Origin: Prorocentrum cordatum
Taxonomy: Eukaryota > Sar > Dinophyceae > Prorocentrales > Prorocentraceae
Length of the DNA stretch: 64,000 nt
Assembly: GCA_963575745.1 (NCBI GenBank)
Contig: CAUYUJ010009380.1
Location: 425,741 to 489,740 of the forward strand
Direction: 5' to 3'
In this document: positions 44,601 to 54,473 of the stretch, one piece after another
Numbering within the stretch: the first letter of the stretch is position 1
Layout of the letters: each line of letters begins with the position of its first letter
Position numbers and translations under genes: made by a program
Notes under the pieces: model-generated
Database searches by the model: none
What the model was told of the DNA's origin: nothing
What the model saw: only the letters and a program-made list of their open reading frames with translations

Positions 44601-47344
44601 GTCCTTCAAACGCAGCTGCTCCACAGCGGCCTGCACCTGGGAGTCCGTGCTGTTCATGTCGCCCACAATGAGCAGCCGGTCGCAACCTTCCGCGCAAGTC
44701 CTCGTAATCTTCCGAAGTATCGCGTGACGCCGCTCCCATGCCGCACCCGCGGGCAAGTGGACCGCGGCCACGGTCACCCACCCCGCGCCGCCCGCGCCCC
44801 CGCCTACGGGAACTTCGACCCGGCACAGCACGCACGGGTCCTCCCCTGACAAAGCCTTGCCTTCCGCGCGCAGACCGCGCCTCACGTACAGGTGCACGTA
44901 CCCCCTGGACTCGTGCGCATGTGCCACGCCAACCAATTGGAATTCCGCCTCCAGCTCCTTGTACGCCTCCTCGCCCTCGCATTCCTGCAGAGCAACGACA
45001 TCAACCCCGCGCGCCTGCCTCCAACGGAGCACTTCGCCCAGGACCGCCGCGCGCTGGTCGCGGTCGCGCCAGGAGGGCGGCGCCACGGCCGAGCGATGCC
45101 CACCAGCGATATTCCACGTGGCAAACGACAACGTCGACGCGCCCTCCAGGCCCTCCTCTTCGCCAGCCTCACCCGCCGCTTCCCCTGGCACAGCCGCCCT
45201 CGGCAAGCTCGCGCCCGTCTCGCTGGGCGCCGAAGCACCCGCGCGAGGCACGACGCCGAACGCGCCCAGAACGTCGCGGCATTCCTGCTCCGAAAGCAAC
45301 AACTCCATGACATCCCGCGCCCCCCGCGCGCCGACGCCCGCCCGGAACGACGCGAACGCGCCCCGCAGCACGCGACACACGTCAGGCACGAAGGACACCG
45401 CCGACGCATCCAGCACGCCCGCATTCGCCAGGCGCCCGACACGGCCCAGCAGAAGCCCGAGCGCGCAGGCGATCCTCTGCGAAGGAACACGAACGCGCGG
45501 CGCGTCCCCGAACTCCACCGCCGTCGGGCGCCGCCCAGCACTGGCACCGAGCGGTCGCAGCAGTGCGTCGATATTCCGGGCGATTCGCCCTGCCACGTCC
45601 TCCCTGCGGGCCCGATCGTGCACGCGCACTGCGAGAGACTCGGCTCGCCCGAGCGCCTCCCCCGGCCGACCAGACGTAACAGTCACAAACATCCAGTCCT
45701 GCTCGACACCAGATCCGCTCAGTGGGTCCACGGCGACGACCATTAGCAACTCCTGCTTGTCACTCACGGAGTTCGCATCCCACACGCTCGTCCAATTGTG
45801 CGCAATCCGGGCAAAATGCTCCGGGGTCTCCTCCGCACCAACGTGCCGGCCTACCTTTGCCGAAGCCACAGTCGTCGGCAGCCCCAACCCCTCGCACAAC
45901 TGCCTCGCCACCTTCAAGAAGAACTCCAGCGCCTGGCCCTCCAGCCTGCCCTCTGCCAGCGCGCTCTCCGCTCGCACGTTCACGACCCACTTGTCCATGC
46001 GCAGCGCGCAGCCACCACGGACGTCCCCGAACGCGTCCTTCATCCTCTTCGCCGCCTTATCCAAACTCTTATGCAGGCGCGGGGGCACCATCGCGCCCAT
46101 GGCCTCCTTCACGGCGCTCATATGCAGCGGGCCCATGCTCGGAGCCACGGAATCGAACACTCGCTCATCCCACGCCCCAGACGCCTCCCACCGATCCACA
46201 ATCAAGTCGACCACGCCGCGCAGGAACCCCTCCCTGTCACCCGAACCCGAAGACTCATGCGTCAGGCGCCCGGCAGCAGCCGTCAGACGTTCGCGCAAAT
46301 CCTCCCGGGACGCACAAGCAGCGAGGGCACCGACATCAACAAGCAGATCCCGCGCGGCGCCCTTCTCCTCCCGCGTCGCGAAGCGCACCCGCCTCCGGTC
46401 CAGAAGCCTTTCGTCCACGGCACGGAGGCGCCGCGCCGCGACGTCGTCCTCTCCAGCCTCGGCAGCAACGGCGCTGTCGAGCTCGGACGCGAACGGCGGC
46501 CCCTCCTCACCCCACAGCCAAGTGTCCTCATCCACCACTCTGCCCGCCCCTCTCACCCTCTCCGCCTGAGCCGCGGCAACGGTCTTCAAACGACCCAGCA
46601 ATGTCTCCGCCGCGCGTTTCTCCTCCTCAGTCCAGCAGTCCGCCTCGCAGTACCCGTATTTTCGCAACGTGCGGGAAGCGCGAGCCTCCAGTCGCAACTC
46701 GAAGCGTCGCCGCTCCCGGAACGCCGTCGTATGCCTGGCCCTCATGAAGTCCGCATACTCCGGCAGGTCCTCCTCGAACACCAAGTCCCAGGGATGCTTC
46801 ACGCGCGTCGTGGCGACGAAACCGATCCCTGCAACGGCCGCGGTCTTCGCTGACAGGTGCACGCGGACTTTCGCCAACGTCAGCCCCTGCGCCTTCCAGT
46901 GCGTCAACGCCCATGCCAGCTGCAACGGGTAGTTCTCGCGCCACACGCCCTCCTCCATGGTGGAAGACACTCTCTGCCTCCAAATGGGCACCCAGTTCCG
47001 CCGCTCCTCGTCTCCCGGGAAAAACGACCGCGGCCGACCCTGCCCGTCTGTCCCTAGATCGTTATCATCGAACTCGACGAACACGCAAAGGGGCGCCTGC
47101 AAATCCGGCCGAGCGCCATTGTGCGGGTCGGCGCCCTCGGGCCACATGTAGCCGCGCAGCGTACCCATCGCCCCGTTCAAGAGCCCCGCCTCAACCCAGA
47201 GGTTCTGAGTCAACAGCACGCGGGCCCCTTCGCAGACGTACAGCTCGTTCTCGAGTCCGCGGAAGTCCTCGGACGCCATCTGGTCTGGCCTAGACTTCTG
47301 CTTTTTCTCCTTTTTGTCGTGGTAGGCACGCAACGCCGCGATGG
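41679..47344 (-). CDS. Helentron protein, C-terminal part: helicase motifs V-VI, EEP endonuclease, USP domain
   Basis: Residues are numbered from 47333. Residues 36-190 complete the Pif1 helicase: GARVLLTQNLWVEAGLLNGA, then QLAWALTHWKAQGLTL and GFVATTRVKHP. Residues 440-640 are unassigned, with a faint Ulp1-like pattern. Residues 733-985 are an exonuclease-endonuclease-phosphatase domain with all key sites: TWN741, LQE784, VHL, GDMN892-895, DRV941 and SDH971-973. Residues ~1105-1422 look like a USP/C19 peptidase: GHSCYVVSVTQL with Cys1120, zinc-ribbon pairs CRQC and CPAC, HTGHY with His1378 and FDDD. The Asn usually five residues before the catalytic Cys is Arg, so activity is uncertain. Residues 1430-1884 are low in complexity with an in-frame 68-residue duplication. 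Helicase and EEP fit Helentrons; the USP is unusual. The true C-terminus is uncertain. Confidence 0.85.
42345..42752 (-). repeat. 204-bp in-frame tandem duplication in the C-terminal tail
   Basis: Two nearly identical 204-bp units (42345-42548 and 42549-42752). The length is 68 codons, so the frame is kept. Each encodes RRVRRKTPASPSGEMRG followed by an Ala/Gly-rich stretch. A degenerate third relative (RRARRKRAASPSG) is encoded near 42185-42225. The basic clusters could be nuclear-localisation signals. Confidence 0.9.
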
Positions 47345-48117
47345 CTTACCACTCGCAGCGGCTACCTGGTACAACCTCTCCATGTTCACTCTATCGGCGC
47401 CACATGCACCCGAGGCCCGATCCTTCCTGCCGTCCATCAGCAGCGGGGCCGTCTCGAAGGCAGCCAGCTCCTCCCTCCCCTCCTTGGTCATTTGCAGCAC
47501 CGACCTGTTCCGGCGCTTCAACCACGCATGATCCCGCTGCTCCCAAGTGCACTGCGCCATGCCTTTCGTGACATCCAAAAAGCGATCAGCATCCTGCCTG
47601 TACTCCGCCTGCCGCTCCTTCGACAGCCCCTCTTTCTCACCGCGCCACCGGTGCACGCGCCGGAGCACGGCCCCGTCCTGGAACGTATCGCGCACGAAAC
47701 TCCCATTATTCACTAACCTGTCCGTGCTCCAGGCGTCGTCGGGGGTCCGCTCCGCCCCCCTGGGCTTGTTCTTCGCAGACCCCCCATACGCGCCCATCCG
47801 GTACAGGGGGTCATCGCAGATTGGCGGCGCCTGCTGCGGATCCCCGGCGAGCACGGCATCCTTCCCGCCGAGATACACTGGCCTCGCACCCTGCGCCGCA
47901 CGCTTCGCCGCAACACCAAGAGTATCCTGCACCTTGAACTCGATCTTGCCCAGCATCTTCCGCCCGATCATGCTCATCTCATCCAACACAAACAACCTCG
48001 CCTGACGCAGTCGAGTCTGCGTCTTTTGAAACCGGTCCCCGTCCTTGCGTACCCAAGGGCCGCAATATCCCACCGGCACACCGAACGCCCTGTGCAGGGT
48101 GGTCGCGCCATATTTCA
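47345..48117 (-). CDS. Helentron Pif1-type helicase, middle part (motifs II-IV)
   Basis: The frame continues the helicase after a one-base change near 48118. Visible motifs are YGATTLHRAFGVP, Walker B LFVLDEMSMIG (about 47990-47963), motif III VLAGDPQQAPPI (about 47854-47819) and VLRRVHRW. Pif1-family helicases unwind DNA 5'-3' and are fused to the Rep nuclease in all autonomous Helitrons, where they displace the strand during rolling-circle transfer. This segment and the next one overlap in different frames near 47343. The two protein segments are collinear with the family, so a single-base difference is the simplest explanation. There is no sign of degenerate selection inside the segment. 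Confidence 0.85.
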
Positions 48118-49529
48118 ACTGAACGAGGCGCACCCGGTGGGAGCGGCGAGCAAGCAGCAATTCCGCTCCTCCTCATCAATCTCTTCAGGCCCTCGTCGGA
48201 TTTCGCGCACGCCGCGGCGATCTTGATCCAGCCTCGTCCTCGGGGCAAACTGCCGCACCCGCTTTCGCCTCGCGGCTACGAAACTGCGCACGGTGCGCGA
48301 TTTCCCCGTGCCGGCCACGCCCGTGACCATCAATCTCAACGTGTCGGCCTCCGAATGGCGGTCGTCCATGACGATGTCGTGGGCGAACTTCTGCCAGGGG
48401 TCGAGATCGGCGCGCTCGACGACCTCGGCCCCGTCGCCTACCTTGGCCTTTCCGTACCAATCATCCCGGAGCTTCTCCAGACGCCCTCTCTCGCTCGTCG
48501 ACACATTGCACGCCTCGTTCAACCAATTGAAGTCCTTGGGGTTCACCCGGACCCTGCCGCGCACCTCATCGCCCGCAACATCCCCGACGCGCACGTCCGC
48601 CGCCTGCACAGCAGGGCCTGCCGCGCTGACGCTCTCATCGGCTGGGCGGCGCTCCCACTCGGACGCCTCCCCCGCGGCCGCAGCAGACTCAGCGCCCTCC
48701 CCCGGCCGCGCCTCGCGTAAGACAGCATCCCGAGCCTCCTCGTTCGGGTCCTCGTCCCCGCGCAGCACGAGTCTGTCCACCCAGTCCTCCACTTCCTCCC
48801 CCGACTCCGCCTTCTCGCTGTCTCTGTCATCGTCGCCGCGCCCAGAGCCATCATCGGACGCCTGCCCCCCGGCGCCGCCCGCCGCCTCCTCTGCCCCCGC
48901 GCCCCGCCCCTGCTGGCGCGCCTCATGCCGCCTCACCATTTCGCGTCGCGTCCGGCGCAGCAGCTCCCGGTTGCTAGCGACCCCGTCTTCCAGGATGGCG
49001 CCGAGCACTTCCTTGTATAACGGGTTCGCGCGCTCGTACTGCTCCACGACCCACGCCGGAACCCACTGGCGGAGCATGGGGTCAGTGAGCATCTCCATCA
49101 TCATATGCCCCCAATACTGATCGCTCTGCCCCCCCCAGGCCCTTCCCCCCGACTTGAGCCAGAGATCGTGCACGCCCAGGAACCGCTCGCTTCCAGCATC
49201 CTGGCCAGCACCGCCCGCCAAAGGCTGAACGAACTCCGTGGCCCCAATGCAAGCCGCCGGCACCGGCCGGACGTCCCTCAGCATCTCCTGTTCGATCATG
49301 GCCTTGCGGTCCGCGTTCGCCATGTGCCGCCAGTGCGCGATGACGTTCGCCCGCGCGTACGCCTCGTGGCAGGCGTGCTGCACGTTCGCGCACTCCGCGC
49401 TATAGCAAGGGGTCACCTGCAGACACACCGCAGGGTTCCCGCGCCTCAGCTTCCCGCGGTACACAGCGTACTTCCAATAGAATTCGAACAACGACACATC
49501 GCGCACCTCTTCCACCGAGATGACTCGTC
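48118..49529 (-). CDS. Helentron Rep C-terminal region and start of Pif1 helicase (Walker A)
   Basis: The N-terminal portion (SVEEVRDVSLFEFYWKYAV) corresponds to the region between Rep and helicase in Helitrons, where a Phe-rich FxxF motif precedes a Cys-rich stretch. A long acidic Ala/Glu/Asp-rich linker follows. The helicase begins near DLDPWQKFAHDIV, with Walker A GVAGTGKS at about 48321-48298 and motif Ia LLAAPTGCASF just before the frame ends at 48118. A stop appears there only because of a one-base change; the next frame continues with QLKYGATTLHRAF. The upstream junction is in a C6 run (49529-49534), a typical site for length errors or replication slippage. Confidence 0.85.
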
Positions 49530-49616
49530 CCCCCTGGCACGCTGCCGACGCACAAACTCCAGGCGCTTGTCGAACTTGTCCACTTTGCTATCCCAGTGCA
49601 CAGGCTCGTCATCTGC
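49530..49616 (-). CDS. Short Helentron coding exon after the intron
   Basis: Encodes ADDEPVHWDSKVDKFDKR, then LEFVRRQRARG, then meets the C6 run where the frame must change to continue into SVEEVRDVS. It is in the frame expected if the T-rich stretch upstream is spliced out after AAG at 49617. It has no known domain alone; it belongs to the segment between Rep and helicase. The alternative is that this is part of a longer unspliced frame, but then the protein would contain about 100 Phe/Leu-rich residues. Confidence 0.65.
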
Positions 49617-49954
49617 CTTGTCCCGCAGCGCAGACGCAAGACACAAAAAACAAGCAAAACAGAAAAAAGGAAAGAAAAAAAAAAACAATAAGAGTCAACA
49701 AAAAAAAAACAAAGTAAACAAAGAAGGGCACAAAAAACACAAAGGAAAAACACAGCAAACCAAAAAAAACGACACAAAAAAAAAAGAAAAAACAAAAAAA
49801 AAAAAACGCAAAAGGCAAAAAAAAAGAACAAAAAAAAACAAACAAGCAAGCGAAAGCCAAAAAGGAAACAAAGAACCAAAACCAAGGCAAACAGATCAGC
49901 AAAACAACAACAAAACAAAAAGACCAAAAAAAAAAGTGAAAAAAGAAAAAAAAC
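49617..49954 (-). other. Probable GT-AG intron, T-rich
   Basis: In minus sense it starts GTTTTTTTTCTTTTTTC after ALKP and is almost pure T with scattered C, A and G for 300 bases. It ends TGCGCTGCGGGACAAG. Removing 338 nt (49617-49954) is phase 0 and links the Rep frame to the next exon frame, which differ otherwise. Its composition is unlike the GC-rich gene. A low-complexity insertion is the alternative; cDNA would decide. Confidence 0.6.
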
Positions 49955-50385
49955 AGGCTTCAGCGCGCGGGCCCCCGTCGTGTTGAGGGTCACGACGGGC
50001 AGCATGGACAAAACCATGGGCAGGCGCACCCCCAGCAGCGCCACCTCGTAACAGTGGTAGTCCCGCTCCCCGAGCATCCGAGCAAAGAACTTCTGAATGG
50101 AGCGCCGAAGGAAATCAGTCCCTTCGCCATCTGGGACGTAAGCGCAGACCTCGTTGACGGCGTCGTCGAGCACCTCCTTGATCTTCCGCGAGCCCTTGGG
50201 CGCCTTCGTCGCGTACTTCGTGACGTACTCCACGACCGCCCACAAGTTCAGAACGGGACGCCAGTCAATGTTCCCCATGTTGGCCAACAGCACGTGCTCC
50301 TCGTAACTATTGCAGAGCCTGTCGTTCCGCGGAAACACCGCCTGCCAGTGGCCCTCCCGGCGGCCCTTCTCATGCGGAACGGCCG
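49955..50385 (-). CDS. Helentron Rep nuclease, catalytic tyrosine segment
   Basis: Contains VVEYVTKYATKAPKGS, the Helitron two-tyrosine motif YxxxY followed by Lys; the tyrosines are at 50225-50227 and 50213-50215. In Helitrons these residues attack DNA and form the covalent 5' link during rolling-circle transposition. Upstream is the typical HWQAVFPRNDRLCNSYEEH, then VLLANMGNIDWRP; downstream is SIQKFFARMLGERDYHCYE, then VALLGVRLP and VVTLNTTGA. The match to the family is strong over the whole segment. A one-base frame change near 50385 separates it from the preceding segment. Confidence 0.88.
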
Positions 50386-50619
50386 GGGCCCGACGCGGCC
50401 CCACCTGTCGCGCGGGAAATCATATCGGCAGAACACGCACCCCTCCTTTCCGCGAGCACACGCGTGAACCCCGAGCCGCGGCGGCCCCATGCCATGCTTC
50501 GTGTGCAGCGCCACCCTGTTCACCAGCGCAGCCACCAGTCGCCGAACGGGTTGCACGTCCAACTTCCCCGACGCCTCGGACGCAAAGGCCTCGTCCAGAA
50601 CCTTCCGCAAGTTCAAGCA
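50386..50619 (-). CDS. Helentron Rep nuclease, linker with Cys/His cluster
   Basis: In frame with the preceding Rep segment but separated from it by a TAG at 50620-50622. It encodes NLRKVLDEAFASEASG, then RLVAALVNRVALHTKHG, and a Cys-rich piece HACARGKEGCVFCRYDFPR. The latter matches the Helitron pattern C..C...CRFGFPR that precedes the tyrosine motif. This supports one continuous Rep, with the TAG being a point mutation, a base error or a reassigned or read-through codon. Confidence 0.8.
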
Positions 50620-50622
50620 CTA

Positions 50623-53600
50623 CGGCGCAGAAGCGGGCACGCTACGCACCGCCCGGCCCTCCGACGTCTCGCGCACAGCCTCGCCCTCCATCTCCACGTC
50701 CAGGTCGAAGGCGCCAACCTCATCGTCCCACGTGTACCTGCACGCGCCCGCGTCGTCGTAGCACGGGTTCCACTCCGAGACAACGTGCCCGAAGAACTCA
50801 TAGAACCGCTTCTCCAAAACGCTCTGCAGCGCGACGTCCTCATGCTCCGGCTTCAGCACGCCGAAGTCGAGACCAGCACCCCCTAGTCGCTGCCCGCGGG
50901 CCCCGTGGGGGACCCGAGCAGGTCTCGACCCCCGAGCAGCACCGCGGCCCTCAACGCCATCACCATCCTGAACGTCCTCCACGGGATCACCCCCCGCCTC
51001 GTCCTCCGGCGCTGGATCCTCTGGCCCGACGCGCTCGAAAGCAACGTCGGCCTCCGCCCCCTGGCCGCGGACGCCCACCTCCCCTTGCACGAGCACCAGC
51101 CACCCTCGATCCACCAGGGCGTCGAGGAGCGCAGAAGCCCTGCCCACGAACTCATCCTCGTCGTCGCCTGCGCCATCTTCACTACATGATCCCGAAGCCG
51201 CAGAGACCTCACCCGCAGGAGCCCGCGGCGCACGCTGGCCAGGCCGGCCGGCAACGGCGCGCAGGACCTGCTCCAGGGCAGCGAGGGCAGCACCACGACG
51301 CCTCCGCTCCTGCAGGGGCCAGGCCAGCGGTCCTGCCTCAAGCGAGGGCAGGCACGCCGCCACGTCGCTCGCCACTCTCGGCGGAAGCATGTCCCCCTCC
51401 CCGTCCACGTCCGCGCGAACCCGCGCAACCGCCGGCCCAGGCAGCCCCACGCTGAACCCGTGGTAATGCAGATTGCCACCCGCGCCACACTCGGCCCTGG
51501 CCATGGCCATGTACTTGAACTGCTCCGAGTGGGGCAGTACGGCGGGCATCACCATCCTCATGTTCAGCTCCACCCGCAAGGCCATCATGTAGGCCACCAG
51601 GTCCGGGTTGTCCCGCGCGAAACGGAAGCGCTCCTCTCGCCCGTCACCAACCCAATCCCCCAGAGCACGGTCTCCCGCCGCCTGCGCCCCTGGACCTCCC
51701 CCCATGCGCTGAATGTCATACGCGGCGTTGTAAAACGGATTCTGCGTCCACCAAATGGACGGGTGACGGCCGAGCCCGACGACATCCGGCACAAGCGCAC
51801 GCCCGCGCTGAGTCCGCCCCTTCCCCGCCGGCAGGTCCAGCTCGCGGAGGAACCACCTGCCGACCGGCTCGGCGCCGTCCGCCTGAGTGCCCTCGACCCA
51901 GGGCGGGTGCCAGGACAGGTGCTTCACGGTGCTCTGCAACTTCTTCGACTCATACGACCAGTGCATGGTGGTCGAGGGCACATCGCGGCCCACGTTCGCG
52001 AGCTGGCCCACCAGGATCCGCACGCGGTCCTCGCTCTCCAGGATTTGCCTGAGCCCGCCCTGCGTCATCACACTTGGGCCCTGGACGCCGAGGCCCGCGC
52101 GCCTGTACATGGTCCGATACACCCCAAAACCCTTGCCCCGCGCCTCGTTCAGGAGCAGCACGTTCACCATGTCCCACATCACGCGCTGGCCACGCGGGCC
52201 GCCGACGAACTGCCCGGTGCGGTAGCGCATCAGGTGCTGCACCCAGTCCTGCACGGACACCCGCCGGGGACGGTCGTCGAAGAGGTCACCGATGCCCATG
52301 GGAAACTCCAACGGGAACGCCCTCGCGAAACGCCCGATGGCGCGCGCCGGGACCGGGTCCTCGCTCTGTCCGGGCCAGCCGTAAATCAAGCGCTCACCCG
52401 TCCGCGCGACTGCCTCGTCCTCGTCAAACTCCGGCAAGTTCTCCTCGACGCACCCCGTGTCCCTATCGCGCGCAGCTGCCACTAACGTTCCCGCCATGGC
52501 CAGCTCGAGCATCACCTCGTCCAAAACCGACTCGCGAGAGACGCCGCCCTCCGCACCGGCAAACCGGCCCTGCACACGGGGTCGCAACCAATCGACGAGG
52601 AACTCGACGCGCACGCAGTCCACGGCCACGCGGTCCCTCTGCACGGACTTCACGGCGTTCTCCTCCCGCGCCGCAGCCAGCAGGCGGCCGAACAGGTCCT
52701 CCGTCGTCTCGTCGTCACCAAACTTCAACCTCTCCAACTGGCCCTCCGCCTCCGGCTGCAACCCCGTCCACCATCGCTGCACTGCCCCACCATACTCAAA
52801 CTGCACCTTGTCGAGCCACGCACTGAACACGTCGTGATCGACGGCCATGGCTTCATCTTCCACGCCGACGTCGAACTCCCCGTCAGCCGCCGCATCGGCA
52901 TCACCCTCGGCCGCGGCCTCCGCGCCGCCCTCGTCGCCTCCCCGCGCCTCGTCGCCCTCGCGGCCAGCAGGCTCGCGCCCGGCGTCGTCGCGGGGCCCGA
53001 CGAAGTGCACGTCGAAGCCCGCGGCAATGAACTGGCGCGGCGTGACGCCGTCGACGCCACAGGGGACGCAATCCCGAGCAATGGCCTCCGCTTCCGTCAC
53101 GGGCCCAAGCTCCTCCGGCTCCCCGGCCTCGCCCCCCGACGGCAGGACGCCGTCTTCGCTCTCTCTCGGCGCGTAGGACGCGAGGATCTCGTCGTCCGGG
53201 AGCACGTCAAACAGGCGCGGGTCGTAGTACTTGTGCCTGGGCTCGTCCGCAGTACCCCCCAGGCGCCAGGGCCCATACGTGCCCGCAAACGCACACAACG
53301 CCCGGAGCACGTGCCCACAGTAGCGCCAGCGCACGTGCAGGCCCTCCACGACCTCCTTCCCGAACCCTACATTCCGCCGCAACATCAAGCTGAAGGGCAC
53401 TTTCCGAGGGTGCCAGGGCAGCACCTCCCGCGGCTCCACGTGCTCCTGCAGCTCCCTCCCCCTGCCTCCATGATCGTACTCGATGATCACGTCCCCGCTG
53501 AGCAGCACCTCCACGACGCGCCCTGGGAAGACCAGGCGCCCGTGCAGGTCCACGCCGAAGCGCTGCCGCTCCTCGTCCGTGCAGCCCGCGGCCATGCGCT

Positions 53601-54473
53601 CGGGGCGGCGCGGGTCGTCGGGGCGCTCGCCGGGCCCGCGCGCCGAGTTCACGCGGTCCCCCACGCGGAACCCTTTCATGAGCTCGTGGCGCCGCGAGAA
53701 CCCTGCCACATCCTGGGGGAACGAGATGATGTTCTTGCGGAACTTGCGCAGCCCCGTGCGGGACACCGTGGCCAGGTGCACCTGCAAGTGGTCCAGGGCA
53801 ATGAGCAGGCTCTCCGTGAGCGTGGCCTGGTCGAAAAGCTCGCGCAGGTCATCGGACGGGAAGCGGAAGCACGGGTCCATGTGGTTCTGCGCGGTGCGGA
53901 GCCCCACCACCTGATACAGGTCGTCCTCCGTGGCCGCGGCCGCGGCCTGCGTGTCCAGGTCCTGCCTGCACCGCATACACACGCCCCTGCACTCCAGAGC
54001 GAAGCCGTCCGGCGGGTCGCGCGGCGGCACCTCGTCCCACTCGGCCACCTCCGTGCTGCACGCGGCCAGCCCGTCCCCGCCGCGCCGCAGCAGCAGCATC
54101 TCCTCCGCGAGCTGCACCGGCGGCTCGAAGGCCGGGTGGAACGCCGGGAACCGCTCCTGGCACTCGTGGCACGTGAACTTCACCATCCGCGTCAGGATCG
54201 CCTGCGCCGCCTGCACCGCCCGCACGGACGCGTCGCGCAGCTGCACGTCGTACTTCGCCACGCGCAGCGGCACCGTCTTCAGCGCCAGCAGCAAGCACTT
54301 CTGGTGCACATCTCCCGCGGCCAGGCGCCGACGGTGGTCAAGCAGAACCTCCCGCCATCCGTGGCCCGCGCGATTGCGAACGCGCCCTTGCGCTTGAAAC
54401 GCCCACTCCTGCGCCTCGGGCATGGCCCCGAACACGAACACCTCCCGAGCGGCATGCCCCTCCTTCGCGGGGA
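50623..54473 (-). CDS. Helentron DUF6570-like domain and Rep HUH domain
   Basis: The frame is numbered from its upstream opening at 54951, but coding sense begins about residue 160 (54474). Residues 258-330 hold Cys pairs (CHECQERFPAF, CMRC). Residues ~375-425 (LTESLLIALDHLQVHL, then NIISFPQDVAGFSRR) match the DUF6570 pre-Rep domain. A long acidic insert follows. Residues ~840-1170 resemble Helitron_like_N: FARAFPLEFPMGIGDLF, then YRTGQFVG, VNVLLLNEARGKGFG, and the HUH motif NLHYHG with HYH at 51460-51468, which binds the metal for DNA cleavage. Residues 1166-1443 are a diverged acidic region to the TAG. The gene is intact over almost 3.9 kb. Confidence 0.88.
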
